Shown here in pieces: positions 7,478 to 12,589 of a stretch of DNA of 12,596 bases. Below the pieces are notes generated by a model. The model saw only the letters and a program-made list of their open reading frames with translations, searched no databases and was not told the origin of the DNA. Every line of letters starts with the position of its first letter. Position 1 is the first letter of the stretch. Source of the DNA: CAZLGC01 sp964559275. GTDB lineage: Bacteria; Patescibacteriota; CALEFQ01. The stretch spans positions 1 through 12,596 of the forward strand of contig CAZLGC010000034.1 in assembly GCA_964559275.1 (NCBI GenBank), read 5' to 3'. The position numbers were made by a program, and so were the translations under genes.

Positions 7478-7492
7478 GGGAGGGCGTAGGAG
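7478..7492 (+). promoter_or_regulatory. Shine-Dalgarno site of the 73-aa gene
   Basis: GGGAGG (7478-7483) lies 9 nt before ATG 7493, and a second GGAG touches the start codon. It sits in the 23-nt gap after clpP. Clear SDs are missing in front of the core genes, so this stands out; it also selects this frame over an overlapping one at 7522. It is repeated at 8318-8332. Confidence 0.65.
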
Positions 7493-7714
7493 ATGACGTT
7501 ACATACTAAGCGTTTGCATTTGTGGCTTCTTGTTGGCAGCTTGATATTGATATGTACGGGGATAGTACTGTATCTGGTGGCACCAGACGGGCCGTTGCGA
7601 GAGTGGGAGTTTTATATACTGGCTCCGATTGCAATTGGTTTGGGGATGTTGCCTGTCACCGGTTTATCCCTCTTGGCCCATTTCTTTATCGAGCGCAACC
7701 TGAATTCCGAGTAG
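7493..7714 (+). CDS. Small two-helix membrane protein, copy 1
   Basis: 73 residues beginning MTLHTKRLHLWLL. Two hydrophobic helices (about 10-29 and 42-63) flank a short polar loop (APDGPLREWEF), and the C-terminus is charged (FIERNLNSE). The basic N-terminus suggests both ends face the cytoplasm. No family is recognised. The gene follows clpP by 23 nt and precedes the terminator at 7720-7752, so it is the last gene of the infB-clpP block. A second +1-frame reading (7522-7785) runs through the terminator and is rejected. An identical copy lies at 8333-8554. Confidence 0.7.
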   Translation: MTLHTKRLHLWLLVGSLILICTGIVLYLVAPDGPLREWEFYILAPIAIGLGMLPVTGLSLLAHFFIERNLNSE

Positions 7715-7719
7715 ATTTG

Positions 7720-7752
7720 ACCATTCCGCCTGGCGGGATGGTTTTTCTTTTA
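7720..7752 (+). terminator. Intrinsic terminator of the infB-clpP operon, copy 1
   Basis: ACCATTCCG (7720-7728) pairs with CGGGATGGT (7734-7742) with one G-T wobble, followed by a T-rich tail (TTTTTCTTTT). It lies 5 nt after the 73-residue gene's stop. The -35 of the next promoter starts directly after the T run. Confidence 0.9.
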
Positions 7753-7779
7753 TTGACAAAAGAAGCTTTTTGTGATAAG
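7753..7779 (+). promoter_or_regulatory. Promoter of the 84-aa orphan gene, copy 1
   Basis: A consensus -35 TTGACA (7753-7758) is followed by TGTGATAAG, an extended-type -10 (GATAAG at 7774-7779, 15-nt spacer); TAAGTG at 17 nt is an alternative. The -35 is convincing and the -10 is weak. The location between a terminator and an SD-bearing gene supports it. Confidence 0.55.
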
Positions 7780-7814
7780 TGTTAGTTAGGTTAGTGAGAA
7801 AGGAAGGAGTGAAA

Positions 7815-8069
7815 ATGGAGACGCTGGGCACTTTCAAGCGATATTGGCATGAGGTTCGTGGCACAGTATCACTTTGCGGGTGTACCGAGGAGTTCGCCAA
7901 GGAGGTTCAGCTCAGGTTCCGGGCGGTCGGCGAAGCCCTGATGAAGGAACTGGGAATTTCTGATCCAGATGAAGCCGGAAGGCTGCCCGCTTCCACTCCG
8001 TTGGGAGCAAAATCCCAAGCTGCTTTCGATTCGCTCAAAGTTTTCTTTGAGCAGGAGAGAAGATGGTAG
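7815..8069 (+). CDS. Orphan 84-aa protein of unknown function, copy 1
   Basis: Start ATG 7815 is chosen because AAGGAG (7804-7809) lies 5 nt upstream; the longer frame from 7779 would bury this SD. The product (METLGTFKRYWHEVRG...) is soluble, probably helical, with a CGC motif (residues 21-23) that could bind metal or be redox active, a central helix EEFAKEVQLRFRAVGEAL, and the C-terminus FFEQERRW. No family is recognised. It is a stand-alone cassette: own promoter, strong SD, own terminator. Two 60-base stretches count to about 57% G+C. An identical copy lies at 8655-8909. Coding is likely from the signals; the function is unknown. Confidence 0.7.
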   Translation: METLGTFKRYWHEVRGTVSLCGCTEEFAKEVQLRFRAVGEALMKELGISDPDEAGRLPASTPLGAKSQAAFDSLKVFFEQERRW

Positions 8070-8074
8070 CAGGT

Positions 8075-8107
8075 AACCCGCCGACACCGTTTGGCGGGTT
8101 TTCGCTT
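8075..8107 (+). terminator. Intrinsic terminator of the 84-aa gene, copy 1
   Basis: AACCCGCC (8075-8082) and GGCGGGTT (8093-8100) form a perfect 8-bp GC-rich stem with a 10-nt loop and a TTTT tail, 5 nt after the stop codon. Confidence 0.9.
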
Positions 8108-8115
8108 AATATGAC

Positions 8116-8144
8116 TTGACTTCACCTTTTGACTACGCTATCAT
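8116..8144 (+). promoter_or_regulatory. Promoter, originally of the rny leader, copy 1
   Basis: TTGACT (8116-8121), 17 nt, TATCAT (8139-8144); predicted start near 8151. No terminator is seen between here and 8560, so this copy would now transcribe the clpP fragment and the second copy of the 73-residue gene. Confidence 0.6.
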
Positions 8145-8189
8145 ATTTAATGCTCATTAGATGATTAATTTCGGTCAGCTGGATATACA

Positions 8190-8218
8190 GATTTCGGAAT
8201 TAGGCAGAGCAAACCGCT
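8190..8218 (-). other. Duplication junction: 29-nt inverted copy of clpP 7225-7253
   Basis: Bases 8190-8218 are the exact reverse complement of 7225-7253 (clpP codons 116-125). They consist of 11 nt that end copy 1 (8190-8200), the 8-nt insert TAGGCAGA (8201-8208), and 10 nt that begin copy 2 (8209-8218). The insert is therefore templated, and both edges are microhomologies already present in the parental sequence at 9030-9040 and 7369-7378. Confidence 0.9.
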
Positions 8219-8309
8219 CAAGACAATTGCTGAGGATACAGACCGCGACTACCATATGGATGCGGAGGAAGCAAGAAAGTACGGGATTGTTGATAAGGTT
8301 TTCAAGTAA
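8209..8309 (+). pseudogene. clpP 3' fragment created by the duplication
   Basis: Repeats the last 32 codons of clpP (KPLKTIAEDTDRDY... to VFK, stop TAA 8307-8309), with catalytic Asp177 but without Ser103 and His128. There is no start codon or SD in frame near its beginning, and the upstream junction frame differs, so no working product is expected. It is identical to the parental sequence, so the event is recent or was recently homogenised. Confidence 0.9.
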
Positions 8310-8332
8310 TATATATCGGGAGGGCGTAGGAG

Positions 8333-8554
8333 ATGACGTTACATACTAAGCGTTTGCATTTGTGGCTTCTTGTTGGCAGCTTGATATTGATATGTACGGG
8401 GATAGTACTGTATCTGGTGGCACCAGACGGGCCGTTGCGAGAGTGGGAGTTTTATATACTGGCTCCGATTGCAATTGGTTTGGGGATGTTGCCTGTCACC
8501 GGTTTATCCCTCTTGGCCCATTTCTTTATCGAGCGCAACCTGAATTCCGAGTAG
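8333..8554 (+). CDS. Small two-helix membrane protein, copy 2
   Basis: Identical in DNA and protein (73 residues, two hydrophobic helices) to the gene at 7493-7714, with the same SD (8318-8323). Copy 1 is read from the infB-clpP operon. This one is preceded only by the clpP fragment and lies downstream of the TTGACT/TATCAT promoter at 8116-8144, so its transcription is probably uncoupled from the operon. Function unknown. Confidence 0.65.
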   Translation: MTLHTKRLHLWLLVGSLILICTGIVLYLVAPDGPLREWEFYILAPIAIGLGMLPVTGLSLLAHFFIERNLNSE

Positions 8555-8559
8555 ATTTG

Positions 8560-8592
8560 ACCATTCCGCCTGGCGGGATGGTTTTTCTTTTA
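8560..8592 (+). terminator. Intrinsic terminator after the 73-aa gene, copy 2
   Basis: Same stem and T-rich tail as 7720-7752 (arms 8560-8568 and 8574-8582). Confidence 0.9.
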
Positions 8593-8619
8593 TTGACAAA
8601 AGAAGCTTTTTGTGATAAG
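8593..8619 (+). promoter_or_regulatory. Promoter of the 84-aa orphan gene, copy 2
   Basis: TTGACA at 8593-8598 and GATAAG at 8614-8619, identical to copy 1. Confidence 0.55.
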
Positions 8620-8654
8620 TGTTAGTTAGGTTAGTGAGAAAGGAAGGAGTGAAA

Positions 8655-8909
8655 ATGGAGACGCTGGGCACTTTCAAGCGATATTGGCATGAGGTTCGTG
8701 GCACAGTATCACTTTGCGGGTGTACCGAGGAGTTCGCCAAGGAGGTTCAGCTCAGGTTCCGGGCGGTCGGCGAAGCCCTGATGAAGGAACTGGGAATTTC
8801 TGATCCAGATGAAGCCGGAAGGCTGCCCGCTTCCACTCCGTTGGGAGCAAAATCCCAAGCTGCTTTCGATTCGCTCAAAGTTTTCTTTGAGCAGGAGAGA
8901 AGATGGTAG
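8655..8909 (+). CDS. Orphan 84-aa protein of unknown function, copy 2
   Basis: Identical to 7815-8069, including SD (AAGGAG, 8644-8649), promoter and terminator, so both copies should be expressed alike and the gene dose is doubled. This is the only complete independent expression unit inside the duplicated segment; if the duplication was kept by selection, this protein is the simplest candidate. No family is recognised. Confidence 0.68.
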   Translation: METLGTFKRYWHEVRGTVSLCGCTEEFAKEVQLRFRAVGEALMKELGISDPDEAGRLPASTPLGAKSQAAFDSLKVFFEQERRW

Positions 8910-8914
8910 CAGGT

Positions 8915-8947
8915 AACCCGCCGACACCGTTTGGCGGGTTTTCGCTT
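8915..8947 (+). terminator. Intrinsic terminator of the 84-aa gene, copy 2
   Basis: Arms 8915-8922 and 8933-8940 with a TTTT tail, identical to 8075-8107. It opens the 346-base gene-free stretch (8910-9255) before rny. Confidence 0.9.
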
Positions 8948-8955
8948 AATATGAC

Positions 8956-8984
8956 TTGACTTCACCTTTTGACTACGCTATCAT
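8956..8984 (+). promoter_or_regulatory. Distal promoter of the rny leader
   Basis: TTGACT (8956-8961), 17-nt spacer, TATCAT (8979-8984), start near 8991, which gives a leader of about 265 nt to rny. A TAATG-CT-CATTA inverted repeat lies at the predicted start site. It contains a short frame from ATG 9001 to TAA 9096 (31 codons, no SD) that could be a leader peptide or chance. Confidence 0.6.
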
Positions 8985-9168
8985 ATTTAATGCTCATTAG
9001 ATGATTAATTTCGGTCAGCTGGATATACAGATTTCGGAATCGGGTCTGAGCTCACTATTCGCATTTACTTCACTTTGGAAGGTCATTTCTAGATAAAGGT
9101 AGTTTTTACAGATTTTTCCTGATCTTCCCCGAAAAAAATGATTAACCAGATAGATTTTCCTGTTGTTT

Positions 9169-9177
9169 TGGTAAAAT
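9169..9177 (+). promoter_or_regulatory. Possible proximal promoter of rny (extended -10)
   Basis: TGG-TAAAAT (9169-9177) fits an extended -10; no good -35 is seen 17 nt upstream. A start near 9184 would give a leader of about 72 nt containing the hairpin at 9218-9247. Confidence 0.4.
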
Positions 9178-9217
9178 AGCGCAAACGCGTCTGGTTTTTT
9201 GTGAATAGGAAGAGCCC

Positions 9218-9247
9218 AAACTCGGTATCCAGCGACACCGGGTTTTT
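9218..9247 (+). terminator. Terminator-like hairpin just before rny
   Basis: AAACTCGGT (9218-9226) and ACCGGGTTT (9237-9245) form a 9-bp stem with one G-T wobble and a 10-nt loop, followed by T residues. It ends 8 nt before the rny ATG. It could attenuate rny, end a short leader RNA, or simply insulate rny from the upstream unit. No SD is left between it and the start. Confidence 0.55.
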
Positions 9248-9255
9248 GTAAATTT

Positions 9256-10785
9256 ATGACTACAATTGTAACTATCATTTTGGCGGTTGTCGGGGTCGGG
9301 GTTGGTATAGGTATCGGCTACGTGGTTCGACAGAGCATGGGTAAGAAAAGTGTTGATTCTGCCGAAGCCAAAGCCCAGAAAATTATCGACGAAGCCAAAA
9401 CCAAACAGAAACAAGCCTTACTAGAGGCTAACGAAAAATCACTGAAACTAATTGAGGAGGCGAAAGTAGAAGAGAAAGAACGGCGCGAGCAGTTGGTGGA
9501 AATGGAGCGTCGGGTTGAGCGCCGCGAAGAAAATATCGATCGCAAGTATGACGACCTGGATAAAAAGCAGGAAGAAATCAGCGCGCGTTCGCAAAAAATC
9601 AAAGAAATCAGAAAAGAACTGGATGAAATTCGTCGTCAGCAACTGGCCAAGCTAGAAAAAGTTGCCGGTCTTACCAAAGAGAAGGCGCGCGAGGTGATGT
9701 TGGAATTGACGGAGAAAGACATGAAGGATCGTCTTCTCAAGCGCATCAAACAGTTGGAAACAGAAGGTGAAGAAGCTTACGAAGACAAAGCCCGCGAGAT
9801 TCTTAATGTCGCGATCCAGAAAATTGCCACCTCACACACTTCAGAATCAACGGCAACGACAGTGTCACTGCCTAGTGATGAAATGAAGGGTCGCATTATC
9901 GGTCGCGAGGGTCGCAATATTAAAGCTCTAGAAACAATGACCGGTGTTGAGATTGTTGTAGATGACACTCCGGAAGCAATTGTCATTTCCGGCTTCAATC
10001 CGATTCGGCGGCAGGTAGCCAAAATGGCGTTGGAAAAACTGATGGCCGACGGGCGCATTCATCCGTCGCGGATTGAGGAAGCAGTCAAGGAAGCCAAGCA
10101 GTCAATTGCCAAGAACGTTAAAGAGGCCGGCGAAGCCGTACTCTATGACGTAGGTGTAGCCGGGGTGGACCCGAAGCTGGTCAGCTTGTTAGGTCGCCTC
10201 AAATTCCGTACCAGTTACGGCCAGAATGTCCTTAAGCACTCTCTGGAAGTTGCTCACATTTCCCGTATTTTGGCGGAAGAACTGGGCGCCGATGTGACCG
10301 TTGCCAAAACAGCCGGGCTTTTCCATGACATCGGTAAAGCAGTTGATCATGAAGTTCAGGGTACTCACATCGAAATTGGCAAAAACATTCTCAATAAATT
10401 CGGGTTTGATGAAAAGATTGTCCACGCTGTGGAAGCTCACCATGAAGATGTCCCTTGTAATTCTGTTGAGGCTGTAATAGTCAAGGTGGCGGATGCCATT
10501 TCGGCTTCTCGTCCAGGAGCGCGCCGTGATACTTACGAAGAGTATATCAAGCGCCTGGAAGACCTTGAAAATGTTGCTCTCGGCTTCGAGGGGGTTGAGC
10601 GGGCTTACGCAGTCCAGGCCGGACGTGAGATCCGTATCTTCGTAATGCCGGAAGAGATTGACGACTACGGTGCTCAGAAACTGGCTCACGAAGTAGCCGA
10701 TCGGATTGAAGAAAACCTTAAATATCCTGGTGAAATCAAAGTGACGATAATTAGAGAAACTAGAGCAGAAGATTTCGCCAGATAG
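9256..10785 (+). CDS. rny: Ribonuclease Y
   Basis: 509 residues, standard for RNase Y. An N-terminal membrane anchor (about 4-24, GV/GI-rich) is followed by a long charged coiled coil (about 32-195), a KH domain with GRIIGREGRNIK (212-223), and an HD domain with H330-S-L-E-V-A-H, H357-D358 (LFHDIGK) and EAHHED (393-398). The conserved tail ends in ETRAEDFAR. RNase Y is a membrane-tethered endonuclease that starts mRNA decay. The leader contains two candidate promoters and a terminator-like hairpin, so control of its level is plausible, as seen for other decay enzymes. No SD. Unlike the direct rny-ymdB linkage in Bacillus, a terminator separates it from ymdB here. Confidence 0.98.
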   Translation: MTTIVTIILAVVGVGVGIGIGYVVRQSMGKKSVDSAEAKAQKIIDEAKTKQKQALLEANEKSLKLIEEAKVEEKERREQLVEMERRVERREENIDRKYDDLDKKQEEISARSQKIKEIRKELDEIRRQQLAKLEKVAGLTKEKAREVMLELTEKDMKDRLLKRIKQLETEGEEAYEDKAREILNVAIQKIATSHTSESTATTVSLPSDEMKGRIIGREGRNIKALETMTGVEIVVDDTPEAIVISGFNPIRRQVAKMALEKLMADGRIHPSRIEEAVKEAKQSIAKNVKEAGEAVLYDVGVAGVDPKLVSLLGRLKFRTSYGQNVLKHSLEVAHISRILAEELGADVTVAKTAGLFHDIGKAVDHEVQGTHIEIGKNILNKFGFDEKIVHAVEAHHEDVPCNSVEAVIVKVADAISASRPGARRDTYEEYIKRLEDLENVALGFEGVERAYAVQAGREIRIFVMPEEIDDYGAQKLAHEVADRIEENLKYPGEIKVTIIRETRAEDFAR

Positions 10786-10792
10786 TACCAAG

Positions 10793-10820
10793 CCCCGCCT
10801 AACGGCGGGGTTTTCGTTTG
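10793..10820 (+). terminator. Intrinsic terminator of rny
   Basis: CCCCGCC (10793-10799), TAAC loop, GGCGGGG (10804-10810), then TTTTCGTTTG; 7 nt after the rny stop. Confidence 0.93.
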
Positions 10821-10846
10821 TCTCACTAACGAAAGAGCGCTAGAAT
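10818..10846 (+). promoter_or_regulatory. Promoter of ymdB, predicting a leaderless mRNA
   Basis: TTGTCT (10818-10823), 17 nt, TAGAAT (10841-10846). The expected start, 6-8 nt after the -10, is 10852-10854, which falls on the ymdB ATG (10853). The -35 overlaps the tail of the rny terminator. Confidence 0.6.
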
Positions 10847-10852
10847 AGAATT

Positions 10853-11647
10853 ATGAAGATCTTGTTTTTAGGTGACATTGTCGGTAAGGCCGGGCGGCGG
10901 GCCGTGGGGAAGATATTACCGCAGCTGCGCGAGAAGTACGCGCCGGATTTTGTCATTGCCAACGGTGAAAATCTGGCTCACGGTATTGGTGCCAGCAAAA
11001 AAACCGCCACCCAGGTTTTGGAAGCGGGGATAGATTTTCTGACCAGCGGTAACCATATATTCAAAACTGACGAGGCTGAGGAATTACTTCAGGACAAAAG
11101 CTACCCGATTATCAGACCGGCCAATTATCCCGAGGGTGTGCCAGGAGATGGTTTTCGTATCGTCGAAGCAGCTACCGGAAAGAAACTTTTGGTCATAAAT
11201 GTTCTCGGGCAGGTGTTTTTCAAAGAAAATTGCTTGTCGCCATTAACAGTAATAGATCGAATTCTTGAGCAAACAGCAGGGGAGAAGTTGGCCGGCATAA
11301 TTGTTGATGCGCATATGGAAGCAACCAGCGAAACCCAGATAATCGGCCATTACCTGGATGGCCGGGTAGCGGCGGTAGTCGGCACCCATACCCATGTACC
11401 AACGGCTGATGAGAGAATCTTGCCGCAAGGGACAGCCTTTATCACGGATGTGGGAATGGTCGGCATAAAGGAATCTTCGCTGGGGGTTGATTTTGAGCCA
11501 GTGACTAAAGAAATGCTCACTCAGATCCCCCAAACTTTTACCTGGCCCGAATCCGGACTGTGTCGTATCGACGGAGTTCTGGTGGAAATCGAGTCTGCTA
11601 CCCAATCCAAGGCAATCAAAAGAATAAGCGAAGAAATTGAAGTGTGA
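10853..11647 (+). CDS. ymdB: YmdB-family metallophosphoesterase (cyclic-nucleotide phosphodiesterase)
   Basis: 264 residues, the usual length of this family. The dimetal ligands are in place: D8 (FLGDIVG), E39-N40 (NGEN), N67-H68 (GNH), H154 (DAHMEATSE), H179 and H181 (GTHTHVPTAD). In Bacillus subtilis YmdB hydrolyses cyclic mononucleotides and influences biofilm and motility decisions, and its gene lies beside rny, as here. Here a second-messenger or RNA-turnover role next to RNase Y is inferred from that parallel. The start has no SD and coincides with the predicted transcription start. It ends with TGA before a bidirectional terminator and a convergent gene. Confidence 0.95.
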   Translation: MKILFLGDIVGKAGRRAVGKILPQLREKYAPDFVIANGENLAHGIGASKKTATQVLEAGIDFLTSGNHIFKTDEAEELLQDKSYPIIRPANYPEGVPGDGFRIVEAATGKKLLVINVLGQVFFKENCLSPLTVIDRILEQTAGEKLAGIIVDAHMEATSETQIIGHYLDGRVAAVVGTHTHVPTADERILPQGTAFITDVGMVGIKESSLGVDFEPVTKEMLTQIPQTFTWPESGLCRIDGVLVEIESATQSKAIKRISEEIEV

Positions 11648-11658
11648 ATTTAGTTTTC

Positions 11659-11694
11659 AATCAAAAAACCCGCTTGTTAGCGGGTTTTTTGATT
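11659..11694. terminator. Bidirectional intrinsic terminator, ymdB / exported protein
   Basis: A perfect 15-bp inverted repeat (11659-11673 and 11680-11694) with a 6-nt loop. The GC core CCCGC/GCGGG is flanked by A6 and T6, so either strand gives stem plus T run. It lies between the convergent stops at 11647 and 11697. Confidence 0.95.
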
Positions 11695-11696
11695 TG

Positions 11697-12473
11697 TTAG
11701 TCTTTTATTTCAAGCACATCAAGGGAACGGTTGAACATAGAAGAAGTGGAGGCGGTGGAAGTATTGAAGCCTGCCTGAATTGTGTGTTCGCCAGCATCAA
11801 CATCGACTAAAGCTTGAGTCGCTAGAGTGTAAGGGTAACTGTCTAGAGCTGAATATCCGCGACGGATGGAATTAGTAATTACTTCACCGTCAACGATTAT
11901 GAAAACTCTTGCTGCTGCAGTTGCCGGGGAGCTAGCGATAACACCGCTAAACATTACAAGCAGTGTGCTGTCGTCGGTTGTCATATAGACTGCTTCTGGA
12001 GCGTCATAGTCTGGGTCAGATTCGGTGGTTGTAAAAGTAGCAGGTGTGTCTGAAGGTTTTTCAGCAGATTGTTGAATCGCCCCGCCGCCGGTGATGTCGC
12101 CCAGTACCTCCAGGTCATCATTTATCTTAACCGGCATATCATCCCCAGCACCCGAATTTTCCCCGCGCCAGATTTGACCGTCCACTCGCATATCATCGCC
12201 GACAGTTACCGGGATACCATTGCCGTCCTCATCAGTGGTAAGGTTGGCAATAGTGCCGTTGAAATAGGTGACACCGCCGGAACCCTGTTCACCGATAAAA
12301 ATTCCCTTGGGGAATTTGTTCTGGACACCGGTGAAGGTGTTGTTTTGGCTGATCGAGGCCGCGTCGCTCAAACTAGAAGCAGCTTGGGTGAAATGGAGAG
12401 ACCCGTAGAAGCTGCCAACCGCAAAAGCGGCGACGATAGCGGCTACCAAAACAAATCTTTTGTAGCTGTTCAT
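11697..12473 (-). CDS. Exported beta-rich protein of unknown function
   Basis: 258 residues. The N-terminus MNSYKR plus a hydrophobic run (about 7-28) ending HFTQA-AS looks like a signal peptide cut near residue 31, or an uncleaved anchor. Residues 33-135 are low-complexity, Gly/Asn/Asp-rich, with an internal repeat: IPVTVGDDMRVDGQIWRG (about 87-104) and MPVKINDDLEVLGDITGG (about 113-130). A Ser/Thr/Pro linker follows, then a C-terminal domain (about 158-258) of alternating beta strands (LLVMFSGVIAS, ARVFIIVDGEVI, HTIQAGF) that resembles fibre-tip or TNF/C1q-like jelly rolls, on weak grounds. A surface fibre or adhesin role is an inference. No SD; start at 12473 is supported by the signal-like N-terminus. 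Confidence 0.75.
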   Translation of the reverse strand: MNSYKRFVLVAAIVAAFAVGSFYGSLHFTQAASSLSDAASISQNNTFTGVQNKFPKGIFIGEQGSGGVTYFNGTIANLTTDEDGNGIPVTVGDDMRVDGQIWRGENSGAGDDMPVKINDDLEVLGDITGGGAIQQSAEKPSDTPATFTTTESDPDYDAPEAVYMTTDDSTLLVMFSGVIASSPATAAARVFIIVDGEVITNSIRRGYSALDSYPYTLATQALVDVDAGEHTIQAGFNTSTASTSSMFNRSLDVLEIKD

Positions 12474-12507
12474 TTGTTTTAGTTTAATTTTTTATATCTC
12501 TAGGCCA

Positions 12508-12516
12508 ATTGTAACA
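12508..12516 (-). promoter_or_regulatory. Extended -10 promoter of the exported protein
   Basis: On the minus strand TGT-TACAAT (complement of 12508-12516) fits an extended -10; no consensus -35 is evident. A start near 12501 gives a leader of about 28 nt with no SD. Confidence 0.5.
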
Positions 12517-12560
12517 CGAAATCATGATATTTGCCTCTGTTGGGGGTGTAGACAAATTAT

Positions 12561-12589
12561 TTGCCTCACTAGTGTTTTTTTGCTACAAT
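12561..12589 (+). promoter_or_regulatory. Rightward promoter at the window edge
   Basis: TTGCCT (12561-12566), 17 nt, TACAAT (12584-12589) preceded by TGC, so both -35 and extended -10 are present. The start near 12596 is at the last base, and the gene lies beyond the window. TATTTGCCTC occurs twice (12528-12537 and 12558-12567). Confidence 0.55.

Larger units (their letters stand above)
7369..8200. repeat. 832-bp tandem duplication, copy 1
   Basis: Line-by-line comparison shows that 7369-8200 and 8209-9040 are identical at every base (offset 840). Copy 1 starts inside clpP (codon 164) and ends in the rny leader. It holds the clpP 3' end, the 73-residue membrane protein, the 84-residue orphan gene, both terminators and two promoters. 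Flanks outside the repeat do not match, which fixes the edges at 7369 and 8200. Confidence 0.97.
8209..9040. repeat. 832-bp tandem duplication, copy 2
   Basis: Identical to 7369-8200. Its right edge (9040) is continuous with the unique rny leader, so this copy keeps the original right flank, while copy 1 keeps the original left flank in clpP. Confidence 0.97.

Noticed and set aside
7522..7785. 87-codon frame overlapping the 73-aa membrane gene (also at 8362-8625)
   Set aside because: It runs through an intrinsic terminator and a promoter and lacks an SD; the overlapped frame has an SD and ends just before the terminator.
8201..8208. 8-bp spacer as a transposon target-site duplication
   Set aside because: There is no transposase, no terminal inverted repeats at the copy edges, and the 8 bp are explained as part of a 29-nt inverted clpP segment.
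8190..8218. Duplication as a plain assembly-graph error
   Set aside because: The joins rest on only 10 and 11 nt of homology, shorter than usual assembly overlaps, and the insert is templated from the opposite strand. A physical chimeric molecule is more likely, though an amplification artefact stays open.
8161..8349. A 62-codon frame across the duplication junction
   Set aside because: It arises only because the join fuses leader sequence to out-of-frame clpP; no SD, and the parental frame stops at 9096.
7369..9040. CRISPR-like array
   Set aside because: Only two long copies with coding content; no short regularly spaced repeats and no cas genes.
9015..9278. 87-codon minus-strand frame across the rny leader
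   Set aside because: No SD or promoter; it overlaps the rny start and the leader hairpin, and its product shows no recognisable features.
10189..10791. 200-codon minus-strand frame under rny
   Set aside because: It mirrors the codon pattern of rny, whose HD domain is conserved in full; no promoter or SD was seen on that strand.
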